Shown: in pieces, positions 25,394 to 33,277 of the stretch | Layout: the number at the start of each line of letters is the position of its first letter | How positions within the stretch are numbered: position 1 is the stretch's first letter | Assembly (NCBI GenBank): GCA_900553365.1 | Contig: USDL01000013.1 | Location: 1 to 35,662 of the forward strand | Origin: an uncultured Clostridium sp. | GTDB taxonomy: Bacteria; Bacillota; Clostridia; TANB77; CAG-508 | Direction of reading: 5' to 3' | Length of the DNA: 35,662 bases | The notes under the pieces: model-generated | Told to the model about the DNA's origin: nothing | The model's database searches: none | The model's input: only the letters and a program-made list of their open reading frames with translations | Made by a program: the position numbers and the translations under genes

Positions 25394-27181
25394 TTAATCC
25401 AAAAATTCTTTGATAATTCTTGCTAAATCGCCGTTTACTCCTTTTATCTTTGTTATTTCTTCTAATTCAGCCTTTTTTATTCCTTCTATGCTTCCAAATT
25501 TCTTTAGTAATTCTTGTTTCTTCTTTTCACCAATGCCTGGAATATTATCAAGTTTTGATTTTGTTGCTTCTTGTTCCCTTAATTTTCTATTATATTCTAT
25601 TGCAACATTATGAACCTCATCTTGCATCCTCGTTACAAAATTCATTTGTTCTTCTGATAATTGTATAATTTTTCTTGTTTCATCTATCAAATTTTTGGTT
25701 GAATGTTTATCATCCTTTACCATTCCAAATACTGGTATTTGAAGGTTATATTTTTGAATAGCCCTTTTTATTGCTCTTATTTGAGTTATACCACCATCGG
25801 CAAATATTACATCTGGTAAATTTCCAAAACCGCCTTTTGGATTTTCTATTGAATGTTTTAGTCTTCTTGTTACTACTTCTTCAGTACATCTTGGATCATC
25901 CTGAGTAAATACAGTTTTTATTTTAAATCTTCTGCTTAAATTTTTCTTTATAACACAATCTATGGCAACACACATACCAGCTACCATATAGTCTCCTGCT
26001 AAATTTGAAATGTCAAAACATTCAATTTTTCTTGGTAATTTTTCTATATTTAATGTTTGTTTTAGTTCTAAAACCATATCCTTTTTTTCTTGAGTTTTAT
26101 TTTCTAGTGTTATTTTCGCGTTATTTACACACATCTCTACAAATCTTAATTTTTCGCCTTTTTGAGGTGTTTTAAATTCTACTTTTTTGCCAGCCTTTTC
26201 TGTAAGTAATTTTTCTAGAATTCCTCTATCTTCAATTTCCTCTTGCATCATTATCTTGCTTGGAAATTCAAGCTTATTCATATAATATTGTTTTACAAAA
26301 TCAGAAAGTATAGTTTTTATTTCTTCTCCTACCATGTTATCTAAAAAATAGTGTTCTCTACCTATCATCTTACTATTTCTAACAAAAAATATTTCAACCA
26401 CACAATCAAGTTCATTTTTGTAAACACCTATTACATCTATTGCTTTTTCATTTAGATTTGAAACTTTTTGTTCTTGTGAAAATCTTTCTATTGCTGCTAC
26501 TCTGTCTCTTAATTTTGCCGCTGCTTCATAGTCTTGTTTTGCTGAAGCTTCATTCATTTCCTGTTTTATTTGTTTTATTATACTTTCAGTTTTTCCTTCT
26601 AAAAGCATTATAATTTGATCTATTTGTTTTTTATAATCTTCTTTTGAAACATAATTAACACATGGTGCTAAGCATCTTTTAATATGGTAATTTAAGCAAG
26701 CCCTTTTATTGGATTTAAAAGTTTTACATTGTCTAATTTGGAATCTTTCCTTTATGAAATTTATCACTTCTTTTGCAGCATAAGGGTTTGCATAAGGTCC
26801 AAAATATCTTGAGCCATCATTTTTTATGCTTCTTGTATAAAAAACATTTGGGTAATCTGATTTTACATCTATTTTAATATATGGGTATGCCTTATCATCC
26901 TTTAAAAGTACATTAAACTTTGGCATATTCTTTTTAATAAGATTACACTCCAAAATTAAAGCTTCTGCCTCATTATCTACAACTATATATTCAAAATGGT
27001 CTATTAAAGAAACCATCTTTTGAATTCTAGCTGTTTTATTGGTTTTCCTAAAATACTGAGTTACCCTATTTTTAAGAGATACCGCTTTTCCTACATAAAT
27101 AATAGTATCGTTTTTATCTCTCATAATATAAACTCCCGGTTTTGATGGGAGTTTTTTAAGTTCTGCTTTTATATTAAACAT
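25394..27181 (-). CDS. uvrC: Excinuclease ABC subunit C
   Basis: Makes the two incisions in nucleotide excision repair together with UvrA and UvrB. The 595-residue product has the GIY-YIG domain (PGVYIMRD, then IIYVGKAVSLKNRV), the cysteine-rich CLNYHIKRCLAPC region, a UvrB-binding UVR segment near residue 205 (AKQDYEAAAKLRDRV), the RNase H-like half with ECFDISNLAG and FADGG, and C-terminal helix-hairpin-helix repeats (IPGIGEKKKQELLKKFGS). A TTG two codons upstream is less likely than ATG 27181. It overlaps the hpt end by 8 bases. Confidence 0.96.
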   Translation of the reverse strand: MFNIKAELKKLPSKPGVYIMRDKNDTIIYVGKAVSLKNRVTQYFRKTNKTARIQKMVSLIDHFEYIVVDNEAEALILECNLIKKNMPKFNVLLKDDKAYPYIKIDVKSDYPNVFYTRSIKNDGSRYFGPYANPYAAKEVINFIKERFQIRQCKTFKSNKRACLNYHIKRCLAPCVNYVSKEDYKKQIDQIIMLLEGKTESIIKQIKQEMNEASAKQDYEAAAKLRDRVAAIERFSQEQKVSNLNEKAIDVIGVYKNELDCVVEIFFVRNSKMIGREHYFLDNMVGEEIKTILSDFVKQYYMNKLEFPSKIMMQEEIEDRGILEKLLTEKAGKKVEFKTPQKGEKLRFVEMCVNNAKITLENKTQEKKDMVLELKQTLNIEKLPRKIECFDISNLAGDYMVAGMCVAIDCVIKKNLSRRFKIKTVFTQDDPRCTEEVVTRRLKHSIENPKGGFGNLPDVIFADGGITQIRAIKRAIQKYNLQIPVFGMVKDDKHSTKNLIDETRKIIQLSEEQMNFVTRMQDEVHNVAIEYNRKLREQEATKSKLDNIPGIGEKKKQELLKKFGSIEGIKKAELEEITKIKGVNGDLARIIKEFLD

Positions 27182-27692
27182 TTTCAAAATATCCTATATA
27201 TGGAAGATTTCTATATTTTTCATCTACGTCCAATCCATAACCTACAACAAATTTATCTGGAATATTAAATCCAACATAATCTGCGTCTAGCTTACATACT
27301 CTTCTTTCCTTCTTATCTAACATTGAGCATATCTTTAAGCTTCTTGGTTCTTTGCTTTTTAAGTACTCTTTTAAATATGATAAAGTTCTTCCTGTATCTA
27401 CAATGTCTTCAATTATAATTACATTTTTGTCTTTAATATCACCTTGTAGGTCAACTTTCATTTTTATTACACCTGTGCTATTCTCGCCATGATAGCTTGA
27501 TACTCTTATGAATTCAAAATTAATATCACAAGGCATTTTCTTTGCAAGCTCAACTGTAAAAAATATTGATCCTTTTAAAATACAGATAAATGTAATATCT
27601 TGTCCTTTGTAATCATCACAAATTTGTTTTGCAAGTTCAGATATTCTCTTTTGGATTTCTTCTTCACTTATTAAAACTTTTAAACCTTCCAT
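27174..27692 (-). CDS. hpt: Hypoxanthine phosphoribosyltransferase
   Basis: Converts hypoxanthine or guanine to IMP or GMP with PRPP. The 172-residue product has the PRPP-binding motif VIIIEDIVDTGRTLSYL near residue 95, the ILKGSIFF segment and the C-terminal DKFVVGYGLDVDEKYRNLPYIG typical of the family. A strong promoter lies upstream, divergent to pflB. uvrC follows with overlap. Confidence 0.95.
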   Translation of the reverse strand: MEGLKVLISEEEIQKRISELAKQICDDYKGQDITFICILKGSIFFTVELAKKMPCDINFEFIRVSSYHGENSTGVIKMKVDLQGDIKDKNVIIIEDIVDTGRTLSYLKEYLKSKEPRSLKICSMLDKKERRVCKLDADYVGFNIPDKFVVGYGLDVDEKYRNLPYIGYFENV

Positions 27693-27729
27693 TTAATATA
27701 ACCTCTTTTCGAAAATAAAATACAATCTT

Positions 27730-27758
27730 ATTATACTATTTTTTACATAATTTGACAA
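27730..27758 (-). promoter_or_regulatory. Promoter of hpt-uvrC
   Basis: Minus strand: TTGTCA (27758-27753), 17-base spacer, TATAAT (27735-27730). Confidence 0.8.
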
Positions 27759-27797
27759 GATATTCTATTTATTTTTTCTATTTTTTTGTTTAAAATA

Positions 27798-27826
27798 TTG
27801 TATTATGCACTGTTTTGTGGTATTAT
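27798..27826 (+). promoter_or_regulatory. Promoter of pflB
   Basis: TTGTAT (27798-27803), 17-base spacer, TATTAT (27821-27826), followed by a short leader and AAAAGGAG. Confidence 0.65.
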
Positions 27827-27862
27827 AATTAATTGTGAAGAGAAAAGGAGTGATTTATTTTT

Positions 27863-30100
27863 ATGAAATTTGATGAATGGGAAAATTTCAAAGGTGGAGA
27901 ATGGAGACATGAAATAAATGTTAGAAACTTCATTCAAAAGAACTATACACCTTACGAAGGAGGAGCAGAATTTTTAGCTGGTCCCACAGAAAGAACAAAA
28001 AAATTATGGGATACAGTTTTAGATTTGTATAAGAAAGAAAAAGATTCTAAAGGTGGTGTACTTGATGTTGATGCAACTACTGTTTCTACAATTACAAGTC
28101 ATCCAGCAGGTTATATTGATAAAGACCTAGAACAAATAGTTGGTTTACAAACAGATAAACCTTTAAAAAGAGCAATTATGCCAAATGGTGGTATTCGTAT
28201 TGTTGAAAAATCTTGCGAAGCAATAGATGTAAAATTATCTCCAGAAGTTGAAAAGATTTTCAAAAACTTTAGAAGAACACACAATGATGGTGTTTTCGCA
28301 GCATATACACCAGAAATAAGAGCTGCAAGAAGTTCTCATATTATAACTGGTCTTCCAGATGGTTATGGTAGAGGAAGAATTATTGGTGATTATAGAAGAA
28401 TCGCTTTATATGGTATCGATGCTTTAATTCAAGACAAAATGGAAGTTATGCAATCATTAGAAGTACCTTCTATATACACAGAAACAGTTAGAGACAGAGA
28501 AGAAGTTCATGATCAAATAGAAGCATTAAATGAATTAAAAGAAATGGCTGCAAGCTATGGATTTGATATATCTCGTCCAGCAGCAAATGCTAAAGAAGCT
28601 ATCCAATGGGTATATTTTGGATACTTAGGCTCAACAAAGGAACAAAATGGTGCCGCAATGAGTTTAGGTAGAACATCTTCATTCTTAGATATATACATTG
28701 AAAGAGATATTAAAAAAGGTATTTTAACTGAAGAAGAAGCACAAGAATTAATGGATCATTTCGTTATGAAATTAAGATTAATTAGATTCTTAAGAACACC
28801 TGAATACAACGAATTATTCAGTGGAGATCCAGTTTGGGTTACTGAAGGTATTGGTGGTATGGGAATTGATGGTAGAACATTAGTTACAAAGAACTCATTT
28901 AGAATGTTACATTCACTTGTAAACTTAGGCCCTGCTCCAGAACCAAATATGACTGTTTTATGGTCTACAAGATTACCAGAAGGATTTAAAAAATATTGTA
29001 CAAAATTATCTATTGAAACATCTTCAATTCAATATGAAAATGATGATTTAATGAGAGAATTCTGGGGAGACGATTATTCAATCGCATGTTGCGTTTCAGC
29101 TATGAGAACTGGTAAACAAATGCAATTCTTTGGTGCTAGATGTAACTTAGCAAAAACTTTATTATATGCTATAAATGGTGGTAGAGATGAATTAACTGGT
29201 AAACAAGTTGCTTCAAAATTTGAACCAATTCGTTCTGAATACCTAGATTATGATGAAGTTATGGAAAAATTTGATAATATGATGGATTGGGTTGCAAGAG
29301 TATATATTAACGCTCTAAACATCATTCACTTCATGCATGATAAATATTCTTATGAAAAACTAGAAATGGCTTTACATGACCAAAACATTTTAAGAACTAT
29401 GGCTTGTGGTATTGCTGGTTTATCTGTTGTTGCAGATTCACTTTCAGCTATTAAATATGCTAAAGTTAAAGTTATAAGAGATGAAACTGGTTTAGCTGTT
29501 GATTACCAAGTTGAAGGAGACTTCCCTAAATATGGTAATGATGATGACAGAGTTGATGATATAGCTATTGAAATTGTTAAAAGATTTATTTGCAAATTAA
29601 GAAAACAAAAAACATATAGAAATTCAAAACCTACTCTATCAATTCTTACAATTACATCAAATGTTGTTTACGGTAAGAAAACAGGAAATACTCCTGATGG
29701 AAGACGTTCTGGTGCTCCATTTGGACCTGGTGCAAACCCTCTACATGGTAGAGACACACATGGTGCATTAGCTGTATTAAATACAATCTCTAAATTACCT
29801 TACACTTATGCAGAAGACGGTATTTCTTACACATTTGCTATAACACCTAAAGCATTAGGAAAAGATGAAGATTCAAGAATTACAAACTTAACATCTCTAT
29901 TAGATGGATATTTTGAAAAACGTAGTCATCACATAAATGTAAACGTTTTTGATAGAGCTCTATTAATTGATGCAATGGAACATCCTGAGAATTATCCTCA
30001 ACTTACAATAAGAGTTTCTGGATATGCTGTAAACTTTGTAAAATTAACAAGAGAACAACAATTAGATGTTATAAACCGTACAATTCAAGAAACAATGTAG
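27863..30100 (+). CDS. pflB: Pyruvate formate-lyase (formate acetyltransferase)
   Basis: Glycyl radical enzyme that splits pyruvate to acetyl-CoA and formate in anaerobic fermentation. The 745-residue product has the catalytic cysteine pair C409-C410 in SIACCVSAMRTGK and the radical glycine G720 in RVSGYAVNF close to the C-terminus. Other family blocks are TPDGRRSGAPFGPGANP and GDYRRIALYG. Length is normal. Its activating enzyme follows 212 bases downstream, beyond a large palindrome. Confidence 0.97.
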   Translation: MKFDEWENFKGGEWRHEINVRNFIQKNYTPYEGGAEFLAGPTERTKKLWDTVLDLYKKEKDSKGGVLDVDATTVSTITSHPAGYIDKDLEQIVGLQTDKPLKRAIMPNGGIRIVEKSCEAIDVKLSPEVEKIFKNFRRTHNDGVFAAYTPEIRAARSSHIITGLPDGYGRGRIIGDYRRIALYGIDALIQDKMEVMQSLEVPSIYTETVRDREEVHDQIEALNELKEMAASYGFDISRPAANAKEAIQWVYFGYLGSTKEQNGAAMSLGRTSSFLDIYIERDIKKGILTEEEAQELMDHFVMKLRLIRFLRTPEYNELFSGDPVWVTEGIGGMGIDGRTLVTKNSFRMLHSLVNLGPAPEPNMTVLWSTRLPEGFKKYCTKLSIETSSIQYENDDLMREFWGDDYSIACCVSAMRTGKQMQFFGARCNLAKTLLYAINGGRDELTGKQVASKFEPIRSEYLDYDEVMEKFDNMMDWVARVYINALNIIHFMHDKYSYEKLEMALHDQNILRTMACGIAGLSVVADSLSAIKYAKVKVIRDETGLAVDYQVEGDFPKYGNDDDRVDDIAIEIVKRFICKLRKQKTYRNSKPTLSILTITSNVVYGKKTGNTPDGRRSGAPFGPGANPLHGRDTHGALAVLNTISKLPYTYAEDGISYTFAITPKALGKDEDSRITNLTSLLDGYFEKRSHHINVNVFDRALLIDAMEHPENYPQLTIRVSGYAVNFVKLTREQQLDVINRTIQETM

Positions 30101-30111
30101 TAAAATGTATT

Positions 30112-30137
30112 TGGAGTTCCCCTCAAAAGGGACTCCA
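30112..30137 (+). terminator. Hairpin after pflB
   Basis: TGGAGT and ACTCCA plus CCC and GGG pair with one bulged T (30112-30137). No T run follows, so it is more likely an mRNA 3'-end stabiliser or processing site than a strong terminator. Confidence 0.45.
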
Positions 30138-30139
30138 GA

Positions 30140-30264
30140 ACAGGAATAATATGTTTTTTTTAGGGAAATGTCAACAAGTCTCCCACCAAGGTAGGAATAC
30201 CCTAGTCCCTATATGGTGGCCCACGCGATTTTACATTTATATAAAAAAAACATATTATTCCTGT
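30140..30264 (+). repeat. 125-nt palindromic element between pflB and pflA
   Basis: The arms at 30140-30162 and 30242-30264 are perfect inverted copies of 23 bases, beginning ACAGGAATAATATG and ending in eight T and A. Inside, AAATGT (30166-30171) can pair with ACATTT, CCACCA with TGGTGG (30213-30218 region), and GGTA-GGAA-TACC makes a GNRA-like hairpin. It could be a structured RNA, a mobile-element remnant with terminal repeats, or a strong polarity hairpin. I cannot match it to a known RNA family. Confidence 0.6.
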
Positions 30265-30312
30265 CTTAGCTAGTTATTTTTACTTATTTTTAAAATACGG
30301 AGGTATATTTAT

Positions 30313-31032
30313 ATGGAAGATTTAACAGGAAGAATTCACTCAATAGAAACTTTTGGAACTGTTGATGGACCAGGTATAAGATTTGTAATATTCTTTCAAG
30401 GTTGTGCATTAAGATGCAAATACTGCCATAATAGAGATACTTGGGATACAACAATAGGCAATAGTGTCAAAGTTTCAGAATTAATTGAAAAAGTAAAAAG
30501 ATATGAACAATATATTAAAATTTCAAAAGGTGGCGTTACTGCAACTGGTGGTGAACCTTTATTACAGCCAAAATTTTTAAAATCTCTTTTTACAGAACTA
30601 AAAAAATTAGGATTTCATACTGCTCTTGATACTTCTGGTATGTTCCCTTTAACTGATGACATAAAAGAAGTTCTAAGCGTAACAGATTTAGTTTTATTAG
30701 ATATTAAACACATTGATGATGAAAAATGTAAAGATTTAGTTGGCTTTTCTAACAAGTTAGAATTAGAATTTGCTAGATATTTAAGCGATAACAACATACC
30801 TATGTGGATAAGACAAGTTATAATTCCAGGAATTACTGATGATGAGAAAGATTTAATTGATTTGAAAAACTTTATCAAATCTTTAAAAACTGTTCAAAAA
30901 GTCGAGCTTAACAGTTACCATACATTAGGAGTATATAAATGGGAAAAGTTAGGTCTAGAATATCCATTAAAAGGTGTTCGTCCTGCAAATAATAAAGACA
31001 TAGAAAGAGCAAAACGCATTTTGGAAATTTAG
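30313..31032 (+). CDS. pflA: Pyruvate formate-lyase activating enzyme
   Basis: Radical SAM enzyme that installs the glycyl radical on PflB. The 239-residue product has the Fe-S motif C31-x3-C35-x2-C38 in GCALRCKYCHN, the preceding TVDGPGIRFVIFFQGC signature of activases, and the GGEPLL segment. GGAGG precedes the ATG. It is separated from pflB by the palindrome but in the same direction. Confidence 0.95.
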   Translation: MEDLTGRIHSIETFGTVDGPGIRFVIFFQGCALRCKYCHNRDTWDTTIGNSVKVSELIEKVKRYEQYIKISKGGVTATGGEPLLQPKFLKSLFTELKKLGFHTALDTSGMFPLTDDIKEVLSVTDLVLLDIKHIDDEKCKDLVGFSNKLELEFARYLSDNNIPMWIRQVIIPGITDDEKDLIDLKNFIKSLKTVQKVELNSYHTLGVYKWEKLGLEYPLKGVRPANNKDIERAKRILEI

Positions 31033-31056
31033 TTTTTCAAAATGTGTTTTTATTTT
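31011..31056 (+). terminator. Terminator of pflA
   Basis: AAAACGCATTTTG (31011-31023) pairs with CAAAATGTGTTTT (31038-31050), one G-U, followed by a T-rich run. The left arm lies in the last pflA codons. Confidence 0.7.
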
Positions 31057-31122
31057 TTATATTACATACTTAAATTCATATTTTTTATTTTACTTAATAT
31101 ATTTAGACAAAGGAGCTTGTTT

Positions 31123-32124
31123 ATGTTTAAGTGTGTATTTATCAAAATAAGAGCATTAATTCTGCCTTTTTTTATTTGTCTTTTTATATTTTTATTGCTA
31201 TTGTTTTCTAAAAATAATATAAATGCAGCAAAATCTGGGCTTAGTTTATGGGCAAATTCAATCCTACCTTCACTACTTCCCTTCTTTATTGCAACTGAAC
31301 TTTTAGGTTACACAAATGTTGTACATCTTTGCGGAAAATTACTAAGTAAAATTATGCGTCCAATATTCAACGTTCCTGGCGAAGGAGCCTTTGCACTTCT
31401 TATGGGAATTATTAGTGGTTATCCTGTTGGTGCAAAAATTGTAGCAAATTTAAAAGAGAAAAAGCTATGTAATGAAATTGAGGCTGAAAGATTACTTGCA
31501 TTTACCAACAACTCTGGTCCTCTATTTATTATTGGCACAGTTGGAATTGGTATGTTTTATAGCTTTTCCATTGGTCTTATTCTTTTTGTAACACACCTAT
31601 TGAGCTGTTTAACAGTAGGCTTTATATTTAGATGGTGGGGAAAATCAAAAGAAAAATACCATAGAAATACTGATTGTGCTTTGCCTAGTTCCTCTCTGTC
31701 TTTTAATAATTTAGGAGAATTATTATCAAAAAGTATACTAACATCAATTAACACTATATTAATGATTGGCGGATTTGTTGTAATTTTCTCCATAATTATT
31801 TCTATGCTAAACACTACAAATATCTTGCAAGCTATCTCCTCTCAATTATTTAATTTGCTAGGTATTCCTGAAGTATTTACTTTAAGCATTATTACTGGTT
31901 TTATTGAGGTTACAAATGGTATTTCATATATCTCCTCTACTCTCGCTTTTAGTATTAATTTAAAAATAATAATTTGCTCTTTTGTTTTAGGTTTTGGAGG
32001 TTTTTCTGTTCTTTTACAGGTTTTAAGTATAACCTCAAAAGCTAATATTTCAGTAAAACCATATTTTGTTGGAAAATTATTGCAAGCATTTTTTGCAGTT
32101 TTTTACACATACTTACTTATATGA
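31123..32124 (+). CDS. ylbJ: Sporulation integral membrane protein YlbJ
   Basis: Multi-helix membrane protein required for late sporulation in Bacillus, with the nucleoside recognition (Gate) domain fold. The 333-residue product has about eight membrane helices and the motif blocks GLSLWANSILPSLLPFFIATELLG and MGIISGYPVGAKIVANL typical of YlbJ. The frame is open 27 codons further upstream, but AAAGGAGC sits just before ATG 31123. Its stop overlaps the sortase start (ATGA), so the two are translationally coupled. Confidence 0.9.
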   Translation: MFKCVFIKIRALILPFFICLFIFLLLLFSKNNINAAKSGLSLWANSILPSLLPFFIATELLGYTNVVHLCGKLLSKIMRPIFNVPGEGAFALLMGIISGYPVGAKIVANLKEKKLCNEIEAERLLAFTNNSGPLFIIGTVGIGMFYSFSIGLILFVTHLLSCLTVGFIFRWWGKSKEKYHRNTDCALPSSSLSFNNLGELLSKSILTSINTILMIGGFVVIFSIIISMLNTTNILQAISSQLFNLLGIPEVFTLSIITGFIEVTNGISYISSTLAFSINLKIIICSFVLGFGGFSVLLQVLSITSKANISVKPYFVGKLLQAFFAVFYTYLLI

Positions 32125-32787
32125 ATCAAATTATCTATCCGGAAAAAATTGAAAATAATTTAATTAATTATAATAACAATCTTTTGAAAAGAAGAAAAAT
32201 ATATAGGAATTTATTTATCTTTTCTTTAATTTTATTATCTGCATTTATAATATACTATAATATGCAATATTTACGTATTTCGGCAAAAGAAAAAATAAGT
32301 AAAAACATTTTAAGTGTGTATGATATACAACAGTTATATACAACAAGTAGTCCTGTCTCTCTTCCTAGCATAATTTTGGAAAATGGTGATAGTACTGATA
32401 TTTTAGGGATTCTACAGATAGATAAAATAAATATTAGGTACCCAATTCTTTCAAAGAGTACAGAAGAATTCTTAGAAGTTTCCGTATGTAAATTTTATGG
32501 GAATGAGCTAAATGATTCTGGCAATTTTTGTATTGTTGGTCATAACTATGATTCTCAAGAATTTTTTAGCAATTTAAACAAATTAGAAATTGGAGATAGT
32601 ATTGTGGCATACAGTTTAAATCGGCTCTTGTGTGTACTATGAGGTTTATGATATGTATGAAGTTTTGCCAACAGATACATCCTGTTTGAAACAAAATTCT
32701 GCAAATAGAGAAATTACTTTAATTACTTGTAATAACAAAAATAAGAAAAGGCTTATTGTTAAAGCAAAAGAAAAAGATAGGCTATAA
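32121..32787 (+). CDS. Sortase, interrupted by +1 shift at CGG
   Basis: Membrane transpeptidase that attaches surface proteins to the cell wall. The ATG at 32121 overlaps the ylbJ stop. The product has a cytosolic start, a membrane helix (about residues 29-46) and the catalytic histidine H141 in GNFCIVGHNYD. At codon 168 the zero frame meets CGG (32622-32624) and would end five codons later. Skipping the C gives GGC and continues SLN-G-SCVYYEVYD to the catalytic cysteine C203 in TLITC and the arginine R210, ending at TAA 32785-32787. The corrected length of 221 residues is normal. Without the shift the enzyme lacks both cysteine and arginine. The sortase class is not assigned. Confidence 0.88.
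32622..32625 (+). other. CGGC recoding site in the sortase gene (glycine 168)
   Basis: Zero frame AAT CGG CTC; reading AAT (C)GGC TCT restores the frame that encodes the TLITC active site. This is the only plus-strand case of the six, so the pattern does not depend on genome strand. Confidence 0.62.
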
Positions 32788-32798
32788 TGCCTATCTTT
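32773..32798. terminator. Bidirectional terminator between the sortase and its convergent neighbour
   Basis: AAAGATAGGC (32773-32782) and GCCTATCTTT (32789-32798) form a perfect 10-bp stem with a six-base loop. It contains the sortase stop codon and lies 5 bases from the end of the minus-strand gene. Confidence 0.85.
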
Positions 32799-32803
32799 GT
32801 TTA

Positions 32804-33193
32804 TTAGTCTATATTATACTCTTTAATTTTCTTATACGCAAATATTGCTGATACTGCACATAATCCAATTATAACCCATGGTAAATCCTCTAAACCTGTA
32901 TTTGCTAATTGATTTGGATTGTTTTTATTTGTATTTGCGTTATTAGTATTACTTACTTCAGCATCTTTTATTAATGTAGTATTATTTACTTGAATAGTTC
33001 CACCTATGTTTGTTGTTGAATTATTTACTGGTATTTGTGTGTTTTGTGAATTTTGTATATTGTTAAAATTCAAATTAATATTTTGTCTTTCATCATCATT
33101 TGTTGCAAATACACTTATGTTTAATCCAATAGCTAAGAAAATTACCATTATAATAATACTAAATATCAATTCTTTTTTCTTTAAATTCATCAT
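32804..33193 (-). CDS. Small surface protein with LANTG sorting signal
   Basis: Predicted sortase substrate of 129 residues. It has a signal peptide (residues 1-30, cleavage probably after SVFA), an asparagine- and threonine-rich low-complexity middle (about 38-95), and a C-terminal sorting signal: LANTG at 96-100, a hydrophobic segment (about 105-123) and the charged tail KKIKEYNID. AAGGAG precedes the ATG pair. It faces the sortase gene and is probably one of its substrates, which is inference from location. The middle part matches no domain I know. Confidence 0.8.
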   Translation of the reverse strand: MMNLKKKELIFSIIIMVIFLAIGLNISVFATNDDERQNINLNFNNIQNSQNTQIPVNNSTTNIGGTIQVNNTTLIKDAEVSNTNNANTNKNNPNQLANTGLEDLPWVIIGLCAVSAIFAYKKIKEYNID

Positions 33194-33232
33194 TCTTACT
33201 CCTTATATTCTATTATTAATACATCTCTTATA

Positions 33233-33261
33233 TTTATACTATATTTTTTTCAAAAAATCAA
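33233..33261 (-). promoter_or_regulatory. Promoter of the LANTG protein gene
   Basis: Minus strand: TTGATT (33261-33256), 17-base spacer, TATAAA (33238-33233), about 40 bases before the start. Confidence 0.6.
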
Positions 33262-33277
33262 TACTTTTTTTGAAATT

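Noticed and set aside
30163..30241. T-box leader or ZTP (pfl) riboswitch inside the pflB-pflA palindrome
   Set aside because: GGTGGCCCACGCG only loosely resembles the T-box motif, there is no specifier stem or aminoacyl-tRNA or amino acid gene downstream, and the conserved ZTP core is absent.
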